Shown: piece after piece, positions 21,012 to 32,119 of the stretch
How the letters are laid out: the number at the start of each line of letters is the position of its first letter
How positions within the stretch are numbered: the first letter of the stretch is position 1
DNA from: Ichthyophis bannanicus
Lineage: Eukaryota > Chordata > Amphibia > Gymnophiona > Ichthyophiidae
DNA: 64,000 nucleotides
Direction of reading: 5' to 3'
Assembly (NCBI GenBank): GCA_033557465.1
Contig: CM066032.1
Coordinates: forward strand, 56,146,955-56,210,954
Notes under the pieces: generated by a model
The model's database searches: none
What the model was told of the DNA's origin: nothing
What the model saw: only the letters and a program-made list of their open reading frames with translations
Made by a program: the position numbers and the translations under genes

Positions 21012-23230
21012 TTAGGTAGGGTAAACTTGTGTCAGTTGCGTCATGTATTCTTGTGATATATGATCAAGTGTGGGCTGTAAGCTGTAGTAGTGTTGGGTGA
21101 AGAGATATGTTTTAAGCTCCTTCCTGAAAGAATGAAGGTCTTTAATCTCTCTTAAGTTAAGAGGTAGCTTGTTCCATTGCTTTGGTGCATAATAAGAGAA
21201 GGCAGTATTGGTTGTTATTTGTTTCAGGTTTCTCACAGAGTTAGGAATTTGAAGCATGTTAAGGTTTGCTCTTCTTCTTATTCTGTTTTCTAAGGGGGTA
21301 TGAATTAATGTTGAAAGATGTGAGGGGGCTAGGTCGTTAATGAGTTTAAAAACGGTGACTATATTGAATCCTACTGGCTATCGGTAGCCAGTGGAGAGTG
21401 TATAAAATTGGGGAGATGTGGTCAGAAAGTTTGGCTCTAAAAATGATCCGAGCTGTGACGTTCTGGGCTCTTTGTAGGATGTGTAAGTTCTTCTTAGATG
21501 TACCTTGCAGTAATCCGTTACAGAAATCTAAATGTGGCATTATAAGAGCCTGGACAACTGTTCTGAAATCATTAATGTCAACGAGGGGTCTAAGTTGCTG
21601 GATGGTTCTGAGTTTAAAGAATATTGTTTTAGCGGTCTGCTTCATGTGATGTGACATGCTTAGTGTTTTGTCTAGGGTAACTCCTAGATATTTTACTTCC
21701 GATTTGACTGGAAGGGTGATATCTATCAGGTTAATGACAGATGGAGGGGTGAAGTTAGAGTTTTGGCATACAAAAAGAGCTTCAGTCTTTTTGAAGTTTA
21801 TATCCATATGAATTGAGCGGGGCCACTGTGCTGCTTCAGATAGACAAGTAGTGATTCTGTCATAATTAGGGTTATCTATGTCACAGGGGGCAAACAACAT
21901 AATGTCGTCTGCGTAGATAAAATAGTTTAAGTTGTGGCATTTAAAGATTTTGCAAATCGGTTGAAGATAGAGATTGAAGAGTAAGGCAGAGAGAGAAGAT
22001 CCTTGAGGGATTCCTCGCTCTTGTGGGAATGGAAGAGATTGGGAATGATCTACCTGAACATATCGGAAAAGGTTTGATATGTAGGATTTAAACCAGTTAA
22101 AAGTTTTTCCTTTTAAGCCTAATTGTGATAGCCTGGATAAAAGGGTGCTGTGATTCACACTGTCAAAGGCTGAGGAAATCTCAAGGAAGATAAGTAAGAA
22201 AGCCTGCTTAACATTATCCATGCCTTGAATTAGTGAGTCAAAAAGGGTCATAAGTAAAGTTTCTACCCCGTGATACGGGCGGAAACCATATTGGTGCTCA
22301 TCTAGAGGGAAGTTGGTATCAATATCAATATCAATAAGGAGGAGTGGTCTAGTGGTTAGGACAAGGTACTTCGGGCCGGGTAGTTCAAGTCCCACCTGAG
22401 GACAGCAATCTCAGGCCGGAGGGACTGGGATTTCTAGTCCTATAGGCACTCCTTGTGGTCTTGGGCAAGCCACTTAACCCTCCATTGCCCATGTTCCCTG
22501 TAAATATTAGCGTATGTGTCTCATATCCCCTCGTATTAAATGTATCCCCCAATTGACCGCTTTGACCCGGTGAAAAGCAGGATATAAATACAGCTAAATA
22601 AATATGATTTTGTAATTGTGTTTGAACTACCTTCTCAATGATTTTAGCTATAAAAGGTATACTGGCAATGGGGCGCTACGAAGAGGGGTCATTACTGTTG
22701 AGAGTTTTATTCTTTAATAGAGGGCGAATTGCTGAAAACTTGAGGTCATCTGGCATGATGCCTTGAATAAGAGATTGGTTTACTAAATTCAATATGTATG
22801 GGGCAAGTTCCGATTTGGCTGCTTTAATCCAAGATACTTGTCAAGGATCTAGTAATGAGGTGGTGGTATTGAGGTTTGATATGGTCTCTAAAAGTTGTTT
22901 ATTTGATATTAAGAGAAAAGAGTTCCATTCAATGATGCTATTTGCTGTGGTAGATGCCAGGATAGCACTAGGACGGGTACTCAGTTTGAGTTTGCTGGCA
23001 AAGTGGTTTGCCAGGAGTTGGGGGTCAATTAATGTGTTGTTACAAGTGTGATCAGGAACTTTAGAAAGGGATTTAATAATCTCGAAAAGCTCCCTTGGTC
23101 TGTTGATGGCTTTTGATAAGGTTTTTGTATGGTGTAGCCTTTTTGTAGTGTTTATAGCTTCTTTATAGGTTTTGAGGTTTGCAAAATATTGTACCCTAAG
23201 TTCCGGGGGCTTTTTGTCTTACGCCATTTA
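21012..23230 (-). pseudogene. L2-b reverse transcriptase
   Basis: From upstream: the linker and YRPIASIPF-type block around 22700-22650 (read through frameshifts), a SINE at 22337-22612, then from 22335: TNFPLDEHQYGFRPYHGVET, FLEISSAFDSVNHSTLL (motif A aspartate in LEI is replaced by Glu), ERGIPQGSSLSALLFNLYLQ, NYFIYADDIMLF (YADD intact), and PHLDFCNGLLQGTSKKNL. The C-terminal block (SYYAPKQWNKLPLNLREI..FRKELKTYLF) is at 21257-21012. Frameshifts and the SINE make it non-functional. Confidence 0.85.
22337..22612 (+). repeat. tRNA-derived SINE inside L2-b RT
   Basis: Plus-strand head GGAGGAGTGGTCTAGTGGTTAGG (A-box) and GTAGTTCAAGTCCC (B-box), core GGCAAGCCACTTAACCCTCC, tail GATATAAATACAGCTAAATAAAT. 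The sequence resumes with the interrupted L2 frame (caattacaaaatcat on the coding strand), so insertion postdates L2-b. Confidence 0.85.
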
Positions 23231-23234
23231 GCTT

Positions 23235-24150
23235 CTAGTTTTCTGAGGTTCTTTTTAGGACACTCAGCTCTGAGGTGTACCATTTCTCAGATGACTTTCT
23301 TCCTGATCTTTTATTTGTGGGCAAAGGTTTAGCTTCTGCCCCTACAACAGAGTTCCAGATTGATACAAGTTCATTGAGATTGTTTGAGTCAATATCCAAC
23401 TTTGTGGAGATTGATTCCAGGAAGTTTTCCTTGTTAAACATGCGGTATCTATGGTCTATGTGTTTGGTATTGATATGTGCTGTGTTAGGGGGTTGGAAAG
23501 GGAGAGAGAAATGTATCATGAAATGATCGGACCAAGGTACCTGAGTTGTGGTAGGTAGATTAAATTGAGGTAGTTGTGTGTAGTGTAATGGAAGGAATAT
23601 TAAATCAAGGGTGTTACCTTTGCAGTGAGTAGGGTGTGTAATTATCTGTTTAAATCCCATTTCATCCATTGCTTCAAGGAAGGATAGTTCCTGGCAATTT
23701 GGTAGAGAGGCAAGGTTAAGATCTCCTAAGATAACAGAAGGTTTCCTCAACGAGGATTTATACACAATCTCAAGGATAGTGTCTAAGCTCTGCATATCAG
23801 GTGTGGGGGGTCTATATATAAGGCAGATGGCCATAGTTAGACTTTCTATTTTGAGGATATCAATTCCATCATGTTTATCAAGTAAGGTGGATGAAAGTTT
23901 GAGGTCAGTTTTAGCTATTATTAGGACTCCTCCACCTCTTTTTCGGTCCCTATTACAGCTGAATATAGTATAACCATGCACTTTCAGCTGATTAAGAAGA
24001 ACTGAATTAGATTCATTTAGCCAGGTTTCAGTTATACAAAGAAGGTGAGGTTTTTCGTCAGAAATTAGGTCAATCATAATTGGGATCTTGTTTCTAATTG
24101 ATCTAGCATTGATGAGTATACATTTTAGTTGTGTAGTCTAGGTAGTGTCC
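23235..24150 (-). pseudogene. L2-b apurinic-type endonuclease domain
   Basis: Frame 24077-23235 carries LLCITETWLNES (catalytic Glu), RKRGGGVLIIAKTDLK, LIYRPPTPD, VILGDFNLASLP (GD-N motif), THCKGNTLDLIFLP and VPWSDHFMIHFSLP (SDH motif). These are the blocks of the exonuclease-endonuclease-phosphatase fold used by L2 LINEs to nick target DNA. The domain is open over 280 codons. A hydrophobic leader (24422-24138) precedes it but is separated by a stop near 24138. Confidence 0.88.
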
Positions 24151-24898
24151 TTCTTGGGGTTATCCATTGGTATTAGGTTTAAGTGGATTAATCTTTGAAC
24201 ATTGGTATGCAAGTAGGTGCGTGATCTACCCAAGTAGGGGTGTCTATTATCATATCTTTGGATGGTATGTCTGGGTCTGTATGGGATAATGTGAATGTGT
24301 GCAGGTTTAGGAATGTTTATAGCTGGGGTAAAGAGTGAATGGGGGGAGTGTGAGAAAGTAAAAACAATAGAGTAAACATCAGTATGTTTAGGGTGAGTGC
24401 TAAACATCTTGCTTGACTGCAAAAGAGCACAAGTCCAGGGTCTCTTGATATAGGGCGCGAGACCCTGTGCCCCCCTGCTTGTTCACGTAGAACATTGCCA
24501 CCTGGTTGTCTGTCGGAATCAAGACAGGTTGGTGAGCAAGGGTTTGACAGAAGGTCCATAGAGCTAGGTGGACAGCTCGAAGCTCTAGGAGGTTGATCTG
24601 TTGTGTGCTCTCCTGTGGAGACCACACACCCTGAGTGCACAATTCCTGGCAATGGGCCCCCCAGCCCAGCAAGGATGCATCTGTAGGTAGCAGTCTTGTA
24701 TGCTGAGGAGGTTGAAATGGCACTCCCTCCAGTAGGTGGTATGGCTGAAGCCACTAGGTCAATGACCACACCAGTCATTTGGACACCTTGATCCTGTCTT
24801 TGAGGCTGCCAGTGGCTTGTGCCCACTGGTCCCTGAGGCACCACTGAGCTGTTCTCATGTGGAGGCGGGCATTGGGTGTCACATGCACCATGGAGGCC

Positions 24899-25172
24899 AC
24901 GGAGTGGAGGAGTGGCCTAGTGGTTGGGGCAAGGTACTTCAAGCCGGAAGGTCAGGGGTTCAAATCCCACTAGAGGATAGCAACCTTGGGCTGGAAGGAC
25001 TGGGGTTTCTAGTCCCACAGGTGCTCCTTGTGGTCTTGGGCAAGCCACTTAACTCTCCATAGCCCATGTTCCCTGTAAAATAGTTAGCTCCAAGCTATAA
25101 TGCCCTGTTCAATGTAAACCGCACTGATGCAGAATAGCATGGTATATAAGAGAATGTAAATAAATAAAATGT
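24899..25172 (+). repeat. tRNA-derived SINE with L2-like tail
   Basis: Head GGAGTGGCCTAGTGGTTGGG and AGGGGTTCAAATCCC (A and B boxes), core GGCAAGCCACTTAACTCTCC, 3' tail TGTAAACCGCACTGATGCAG..GGTATATAAGAG and ATAAATAAA, almost the L2 3' end. It lies between the RNase H and RT parts of DIRS-1. The best-preserved SINE in the window. Confidence 0.92.
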
Positions 25173-26400
25173 TACTGAGGAGGTGCAGAAAGCATCTTGC
25201 TGAGATCTGCAGCTCACTTGCTGCATTAGGGCCAAAAGTCTCTGTGCCCTGTCTTCCAGTAGATAAGCCCTTGCTTGAAGGGTGTCCAGCCTTGCTCCTA
25301 TGAACTCCAGTCCTTGAGTGGATTTTGTGTAATTGATAACAAATCCTAAGTGTTGTAGCAACTGGATAATACAAGACATGGCCTTCCAGGGCTGACTGGG
25401 CTCTGATGAGCCAGTTGTCCAGATAGGGGAAGACAAATACCCCTTGGTTTCTTAGGAAGACCGCCACCACCACTAGGCACTTTGTGAAGACCATGGGTGC
25501 AGAGGAGAGGCCAAATGGAAGTACCCTGTACTGAAAGTGGTTTCCTCCCACCACAAATCATAGATATTGTCTGTGGTCTGGATGAATTAGGATATGTGTA
25601 TAAGCATCCTTTAGGTCTAAGGAGCATAGCCAGTCTCCCTGGCGGAGGTAAGGCAGCAATAAAGACCTAAATATGTACACTTTAGAGGAGAGGAGGGATA
25701 GGGGAGATATGATTCAGACCTTTAAATACTTAAAGAGGAACGATGAACAAACAAACCTCTTCCAAAGACGGGGAAGCTGCAAAACTAGAGGGCATAACAT
25801 GAAGCTGCAAGGTGGAAAATTAAAAGGCAATGTCAGGAAATATTTTTCACTGAAAGGGTGGTGGATGCTTGGAATGCTCTCCCGATGGAAGTGGTGGGGG
25901 CAAACACGGTGACGGAATTCAAAACAGCATGGGACAAGCACAGCGGATCCCTTTACAGCAACAGGATAAAAACAAAATAAACGGAACCATCTAACTTCTC
26001 AACAAATAGGGGTGTCCTACATGGAGTGGTTGGTCTACCCCTAAACAAAGACATGGGGAGGGGTGACCTGCACAGAACGTCAGGTGCACCTACTCTTGCC
26101 GTATTGCTGGGCAGACTGGATGGACCATGCTGGTCTTTATCTGCCGTCATTTACTATGTTACTATGTTACTATTTCAAGGGAAAGCATCTTGAACTTTTC
26201 CCTCACCAGAAACTTGTTTAGGTTGCGCAGGTCAAGGATGGGTCTTAGGCCTCCTGTTCTTTTTGGTATCAGGAAATACCTGGAGTAGAAGCCCTTTCCC
26301 TGCAGGTGGTGGGGCACCGGTTCTACGACCTGTATCCTCGAGAAGAACTGCTAATTCCTTCAAGAGGAAGTCCCTGTGAAGAGGGGGCCTGAGAGGCTCC
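25173..26400 (-). pseudogene. DIRS-1 reverse transcriptase, interrupted by CR1-B
   Basis: Upstream part 26400-26176: EPLRPPLHRDFLLKELAVLL in frame, and in another frame RT motif FLIPKR..GLRPILDLRNLN. Downstream part 25664-25173: YRVLPFGLSSAPMVFTKCLV, then FVFPYLDNWLIRAQSALEGH. The active-site box reads YLDN instead of YLDD. Several frameshifts. It belongs to the DIRS reverse transcriptase group, distinct from the LINE RTs around it. Confidence 0.85.
25665..26175 (+). mobile_element. CR1-B LINE 3' end inside DIRS-1 RT
   Basis: Encodes MYTLEERRDRGDMIQTFKYL, then KRNDEQTNLFQRRGSCKTRG and HNMKLQGGKLKGNVRKYFSL, then a 3' UTR ending in TTTACTATGTTACTATG repeats. Ends abut DIRS RT sequence on both sides. 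It is the best copy of this fragment and the reference for the split copies at 18004/27372 and 56402/59646. Confidence 0.9.
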
Positions 26401-26966
26401 CCTGGAAAGTAATAGGGAGGTGCCTGGGTGAGATGTAGCCGATAGCCTCTTTGGACTATCTGGAGCACCCAGGTATCTGTCATGATGGCTGGCCACCTGT
26501 GGGTGCTTACCTGCCTCGGCATCTCCGGTTCCTTACGAGGGAGTTTTGCTGGCCGCTCTGACTCCGAGGATCTGGGGCGGCGGGCCAGGCTCTGCGACCT
26601 GGCTCGCGAGGGATCAGGCTGCTTGGAGCCATCTAAAGACACTGCCCTCACGGATTTCTTCTTCCTCCAGTGTTCCCACGAGGGAGACCCCCTTTTGGAG
26701 GACACCCGATGCTGCTCAGGATCAGAGAGCACCTGAGATGTCGAGGCCTCCGATGTGGTCCGGGCCCGGGCGGGTGCGGACTCAGGAAAAATCCTATCAT
26801 GTTGCTGCTGCCTGCTCCTCAAGGCCTTGGAAGATATTTTCTTACACGGGCCACAGACCTTCAGGTCGTGGTTGGGTCCGAGGCAACGGAGACAGCAGTC
26901 ATGTGTGTCAGTGAGGGACATTAATTTCATGCACCGATCACACTTTTTAAACCCGCTGGCCGCCAT
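26401..26966 (-). pseudogene. DIRS-1 gag-like protein fused to RT N-terminus by deletion
   Basis: Starts MAASGFKKCDRCMKLMSL and contains a Cys-rich segment (CDRC..CCLRCLGPNHDLKVCGPC), then a basic, Ser/Arg-rich stretch. It passes without a break into WVLQIVQRGYRLHL, the usual start of the DIRS RT. The middle and C-terminal gag blocks (such as the MIQEEWD block in DIRS-2) are missing, so an internal deletion probably fused the two. The start codon at 26966 lies just inside the right terminal region. Confidence 0.8.
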
Positions 26967-27199
26967 TGGGGGGAAAAGGGCCCCTGCGAGGTCAAAGGAC
27001 TGGATTGCCAGCTAAAAAAGAAAAAGAGCGTGAACGTTAGTCACTAACAACAAAAAACAAAAATTTGGACTGGGCTCGATACCGGTGTACCGAGCTGAAG
27101 GCGGAAAGGGGAACCGGCGTCGAACCAATCAGACAGAAAATAATTTTCTGACTTTTAAGCACTTTTTTCGTGAGGGAACTTGGACGTTGGGCTCCGCGG

Positions 27200-27371
27200 A
27201 AAAAAGGAGACTGAGCAAGATGGCACCCTTGGGTGGGAAGGGGATCACGCATGCGCGATGCAATTCCCAAAAACTTTCTTAGAAAGCTGGGGATTTGCTC
27301 CGCATGGGGGCTACGTCGGCGCCGATGTCACCCATATGTGAGGACTGACTTCCTGCTTGTTCCTGGAGAAA
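27200..27371. repeat. DIRS-1 right inverted terminal repeat
   Basis: 27209-27371 (AAGATGGCACCCTTGG...TTCCTGGAGAA) is the inverted counterpart of about 18113-18270. They share ATGCGCG, CTTTCTTAGAAAGCTGGGGA and CACCCATATGTGAGGACTGA. The left end has an extra 25 bp beyond this match, an asymmetry that the internal complementary region also reflects. Confidence 0.9.
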
Positions 27372-27700
27372 TACCTTTTCACTGAAAGGGTGGTGAATGC
27401 TTGTAATGGCCTCTCGATGGAAGTGATAGGGGCAAATAAAGTGACAGAATTCAAAATGGCTTGGGACAGACAAAGTAGATCCCTTTATAGCAACAGGATA
27501 AAATCAAAATAAATGTAACTATCTCTTAGATCTCAACAAATAGGGGTGACACGCACGGAACGTGGGTACACCCCAAAACAAAGGCATGGGGAGGGGTGAC
27601 CTGCACAGAGTGGCAGGTGCACCTACTCTTGCCACCTTGCTGGGCAGACTGAATGGACCATAGTGGCCTTTATCTGCTGTCATTTACTATGTTACTGTGC

Positions 27701-29780
27701 TAGAGAAGGGGATGGAAGTGGCAGATGGGCTGACGTCCCTGGAAAGTGAGTTAAAAGAAGACAGAAGAAAGCAGAAACCAGAGACTGAGATCAGTATGAT
27801 TAGTGAATAAAATATCAACAAAGGTAGAGCAATGAATTTTATTTTCAATTTAGTGATTGTGATATGTCAATCTGGAATTTTACATGTTCTATTTTTATGT
27901 TTTGCACAGTATTTATTTATTTAGCTGCATTTATATACCGCGTTTCACTGGGTCAAGGTGATTTACATCAAACAATAGAAAAAGATACATTGTAACAGCA
28001 TCGTCAACTATATAGAACATGCAGTTTGTAACAATACACAGTCTTAAACTATGCACGTTCTACAGATTTAGGCTAGTGCAGGTGCAGGTGTAGTTAATTG
28101 GCTTATGTGATGGGGTGAAGTGCTCGGGGAATAGGGGTGTTTTCTGAAGGTTTGAGGTGTGTGATGTTCCTGAGTGCTCCATAAAGAGGGAGCATATGCA
28201 TCTCTTTCCATTTCCTTGGTGCTGTACTGCATGCAGAGGGTGGGCTGGGGTGGAACGTGGGATCAGGTGCACCCAGTCTGCAGCAGCAGTAGAACAGTCG
28301 AATGAGAGGATAACTGGAAGGAGAGTCAGCGTTCGCACTGCTTTGGGCCCACCCATATTATTCCCAAGCCTCACCAAAATGTCGGCGCTCGCTATGCCGC
28401 TGATTCAGAATCTGGCTTCCTGGGGTTTCAGTTTAATTTTTGCCTGTATATGTTGGGGGGGGGGGGAGGGGGATTCAGTGGCAGTGGCAAATGCTGAGAA
28501 AGCTGTTAGTCGTGGCCAGTGAACTTTCAACCTAGATATTTAATATTGAAGCTATATCTTGACAGCATCACTTAATCCAGCAACCAACCATGTACCCAAC
28601 CCCTCCCCCCCACCCCCTCTTGACCATCTCCAGTCATTAATGATACCTAGACCTACAAACATAAGCTAATGTAACTTCCAAGTTAATTTCCCTTTACAAT
28701 GTAAACTGGTTTGACTGTAAGATAAAGCGGTATAGAAAAACTGTTAAAAAATCCGGGTTGACTGGATAGCACGCTAGCTAACTGGTTAGCAGGGATATTC
28801 AGTCGCTGGACAGTTAGCTAAAGCAGAAAAATGTAGGCGAGCCTTTCAGGGGCCTTGCTTCTGCTGTTTTGGGATAAGCGGCTAGTGGTTGAATATCACC
28901 AATAGCCTGTTATCCCTGGCTGCTGCCTTTGCTCCACTCCTGGAATGCACCGGCATTTGCAAACCATCTAAATGGATTTGAATCCCCCACCCCCCATCTA
29001 TTTTTAATTTGTAGTAATGTGTTCCCTACTTTGTAAGGTTCTATCTGTGTTCTGCATATGTGACTGAGGCTACGTGTTCTGTTAGCATGGAGTTTCTATA
29101 CAGAGGAGGGGAAGGGCCTGTGGCTGACTGGTGACTGTCACTACTTGGCATAGGTCACAGTGAAAGTCCAAAGAGAAGGGGAAATGGCCATGTTTCTGTG
29201 ACCCCATTTGGGAACCACTGTATTACGTTATGGTAGATCTTCTGTACAGGTTCTGAATAATTTTTATAAGGTTTTGTATTACTTCAGTGCTCCTGAGGGT
29301 TTAGATTGTTATTTCTGAGGTGACATCAGTATCAGAAATTCTTTTTGGTATGGTGAGTTCTGTGGGAAATGTCCTATTTTTGCTCTGCACCCATTGTTGG
29401 GAAGGGTTTTTTTAATGCAAAATATATATTCAAAAAGAAAAAAATAGAACCCTATCACAGTTTAAAACACCAAAATAAAGTTACAGGAATTTTATTTTGG
29501 TGTTATAAACCGCATGGTGGTTCTTGCTTTTTATTTTTGCTCCTAAGGGTGTGATCACTTTGCATCTCCTCTGTCCTTTGCAGAATATATATTTACATTA
29601 AATGCCCTGCTGATCCAGTGTGTGGTGTCAGGAGTCAATGTTTTATATTAGATTTTCAGGCTACTTAATTAAAGTGCTCCAATTTTTGCTGCATCTAAAC
29701 ATCATTGCAAAGTTAAAAAGAAATATTATATAAGCTGGAAACATATTGCTTTCTTTATTCTTGGGGTAGCTACTGATTGA
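27701..29780. other. Non-coding stretch with L2 tails and hAT-related patches
   Basis: About 27907-28080 is a minus-strand L2 3' end (TTTATTTATTTAGCTGC..TATACCGCG). About 28560-28752 is a plus-strand L2 3' end (ACAATGTAAACTGG..AAAGCGGTATAG). Around 28990-29100, GTTCTATCTGTGTTCTGCATATGTGACTGAGG resembles 16028-16060 inside the hAT element at 13793, so part of this stretch may be a diverged relative of it. No gene is seen. Confidence 0.5.
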
Positions 29781-30389
29781 AATTCTGATTGCAATTCTGG
29801 TCGCCGTATCTTAAAAAGGATATAGCGTTATTAGAAAAGGTTCAGGGAAGAGCCACCAAAATGGTAAAGGGGATGGAAGGATACTCCTATGAAGAAAGGC
29901 TAACAAGGTTAGGGCTGTTTAACCTGGAAAAGAAATGGCTGAGGGGAGATATGATAGAAGTCTATAAATTAATGAACGGAGTGGAACAGGTAAACGTAGA
30001 TCGATTGTTTACGTTATCAGAATATAGAAAGACTAGGGAACATGCAATGAAGCTACAGGGTAAACTATTTAAAACTAATAAAAGAAAATATTTCTTCACT
30101 CAACGTGTAATCAAACTCTGGAATTTGTTACCGGAGGATGTAGTAAAGGCTGTTAGTGTAGCTGGGTTTAAATAAGGTTTGGACAAGTTCCTGGAGGAAA
30201 GGTCCATAAACCATTATTAAGAAGGGATCTAGGATATCAATGCTTGACCCAGTACAAGCATTGTGGAACCTGTGTCTTTTGGGGAAACTGCTAGGTACGT
30301 ATGACCTAGATTGGCCACTGTTGGAAACAGGATACTGGGCTTGATGGACCTTGGTCTGACCCACTATGGCATATCTTATGTTCTTATTG
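29781..30389 (+). mobile_element. CR1-A LINE 3' fragment with RT C-terminus
   Basis: Frame 29789-30175 encodes [19 protein letters not shown], the [19 protein letters not shown] block, [12 protein letters not shown] and [20 protein letters not shown], then a stop (TAA for the usual AAG) before GLDKFLEERS. The 3' UTR ends ..GGCATATCTTATGTTCTTAT. 5'-truncated in the RT. Confidence 0.9.
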
Positions 30390-30411
30390 ATGCATGCATA
30401 CTTCTAAGAAA

Positions 30412-30480
30412 CACAATTTAGGACAACTATCGAGAGGGTCGCCAGGAGTCGACACCGACGCGATGACACTTAACAACGAC
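30412..30480 (+). repeat. RTE LINE 3'-end fragment
   Basis: ACACAATTTAGGACAACTATCG, then GAGAGGGTCGCCAGGAGTCG and CACTTAACAACGAC match the last ~70 bp of the RTE copies at 20363 and 42372. Very short truncated copy with accumulated changes. Confidence 0.75.
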
Positions 30481-31499
30481 CTCATTGATGCTCTGAGTGA
30501 GGAGACTCCCTGTTTCTCGACTAGAGAAGGCCCTTCCATTTTTGTTGCCAGCTGGTTCCAGATGCGACCGACAAGTTTGATTCAGTTCTAGTTTCACCCC
30601 ATTGCAGCAGGGATGTGTAGTTCTAATTTCCCTTTTGCACTCATTAAGAAAAGCAAGACTACAAGTCCCTGCATGAAATGGCCAGTAGGCAATCCTACAC
30701 TGCCAGGTGCGGGGGAGGGGGGGTGGGGCGGGGGGGGGGGGGAGGGTGCATCAGCTCTTTTCTCGCCTCAGGCAGCAGATTGTCTTCAGCCGTCCCTGGC
30801 TGTAGGACAGAAGGACAGAGACTAGATGTGTCTAATGATCCAGGCCTGCATCTCATTCTATGTGTCTCTATATTTATCTGTTTCTCCCACAGTCTCTTCC
30901 TGTGATGTTAGGCAAGTCACTGAGCTCTCCACTGCCTCCTGGAAAAAGTTGGATTGTAAGCTCTCTGGGATGGAGAAATACCTACCGTATCTGACTAACT
31001 CGCCTTCTTGTACTCTGCTCTGTACTTCCTAGGAGTGAAAGACTGGAATATATTGTAAGCTCTGATATAAAACCATTTCCCAGAGTTTGAACTCCAGCAT
31101 TTGGTTGCTCTGCAGTGTGAGGCGTTTCAGATCTGTAGCATGCTACCAGAGACTTATTTCCCCAGGGCGTGTCCTTGGCTCTCCACAAGAAACTCCCCCA
31201 GGCATTGTTCCACATGATGATCAGACTCTAATATGCTGACATTTGAAGCCCTGAGCTATGCAATATATGGAAATATCTGGATAAACAGAATGAAAACGTT
31301 GCTCCTGCCTCTCACAGACCTACAGCTATGTTTGTTTAGTGTTCACAGTAACATAGTTAATAATAGCAGATAAAAAACAAACTGGCCTGCTTTTCGGGTT
31401 CTCCATTTCTCTGTGCAGGTTACCCCAAAGCCTGTTCCCCACATCCAATGTGGTTAGGGTTCTCACTGCTGCTTTACACAGATTATCCCTAATGTAACT
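30481..31499. other. Unassigned, with a poly-G tract and a CR1-B-like patch
   Basis: A G-run of about 35 bases lies near 30712-30745. Around 31345-31480 a minus-strand CR1-B-like 3' end can be seen (GTAACATAGTTAATAATAGCAG, then CTGTGCAGGTTACCCC). The remainder is unrecognised. Confidence 0.4.
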
Positions 31500-31630
31500 C
31501 TACTAAGAACCCGTGTCTTTTGGGGAAACTGTTAGGTACCTGTGACCTGGATTGACCAATGTTGGAAACAGGATACTGGGCTTGATGGACCCTTGGTGTG
31601 ACACAGTATGGCATATCTTATGCTCTTATC
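31500..31630 (+). mobile_element. CR1-A 3' UTR fragment
   Basis: CCCGTGTCTTTTGGGGAAACTG, then GTTGGAAACAGGATACTGGG and GGCATATCTTATGCTCTTAT match the CR1-A 3' end. It has no coding sequence. Confidence 0.8.
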
Positions 31631-32119
31631 TTAATTTTAGGGTGATAACTGCCATCCTACAGTACGTGGGTTACCCCAGTGCTTTACATTAAATAAAAAT
31701 GTGATCACACTGAAAAGCTCAACAATATAAGGAAACTTTAAAGCATCAAATAATCATTTTTACAAAAATTGCATATAATAATTTAAATTTATTTAATACA
31801 TGCAAAAATAATATCATTCAAATGTCAATCAAATGTCAATATGATAGAATGGGCAGCATGTCTGTAACAATCGTAGGCTGGTTGGTCATCATGGCGATCT
31901 TTGTTTCCAGATGGTGTCTTTAATTTATAATAGTATATACCAGTTGGGACAGTAGCTCGCTTAATCCCCTTATATTTGGGATACATGATAGCGTTTGTTA
32001 TTTAGCATTTTAAATATAGCTTTAGCAAGTTACAGCAAGCTTAGGACGGCACTGTACTGAATAGGGAACGAGGGTTCCTGCTCTGTATTTTGACAGGTTT
32101 GGTTCTCATTTAGATCTCG

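Larger units (their letters stand above)
20126..24407 (-). mobile_element. L2-b: near full-length L2 LINE inside DIRS-1
   Basis: Starts (minus strand) near 24407 with an N-terminal leader and endonuclease, runs through RT, and ends at the ATTT-rich 3' tail at 20126. Target duplication CTTGCTT at 20119-20125 and 24408-24414. It contains three later insertions (RTE 20363-20665, SINE 20697-20957, SINE 22337-22612). Confidence 0.9.
19775..24723 (-). pseudogene. DIRS-1 RNase H, split by an L2 insertion
   Basis: The N-terminal part at 24723-24415 carries LPTDASLLGWGAH, INLLELRAVHLAL and IPTDNQVAMFYVNKQGG, with the acidic residues of the RNase H fold. The C-terminal part at 20118-19775 (YLPGHNFLAAKLSRIL, WGRPSIDLFVS) continues after L2-b is removed. 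CTTGCTT at the two junctions is the target duplication. It degrades RNA in the RNA/DNA hybrid in functional copies. Confidence 0.85.
18089..27371 (-). mobile_element. DIRS-1: DIRS-type tyrosine-recombinase retrotransposon
   Basis: Gene order on the minus strand is gag (26966 down), reverse transcriptase, RNase H, tyrosine recombinase (to about 18650). The ends are inverted repeats, and an internal complementary region lies beside the left end. After removing later insertions (L2-b 20126-24407, a SINE at 24899-25172, CR1-B 25665-26175) about 4.2 kb of element remains. All coding parts carry frameshifts or stops, so it is dead. Confidence 0.9.
18004..27700 (+). mobile_element. CR1-B copy split by the DIRS-1 insertion
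   Basis: The left piece (about 18004-18088) ends ACTGAAAGACAATGTCAGGAAA. The right piece (27372-27700) continues with TACCTTTTCACTGAAAGGGTGG and the family 3' UTR to TTTACTATGTTACTGTG. Joined across the DIRS they match the intact block at 25820-25865. No target duplication is seen, as expected for DIRS integration by a tyrosine recombinase. Confidence 0.85.
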
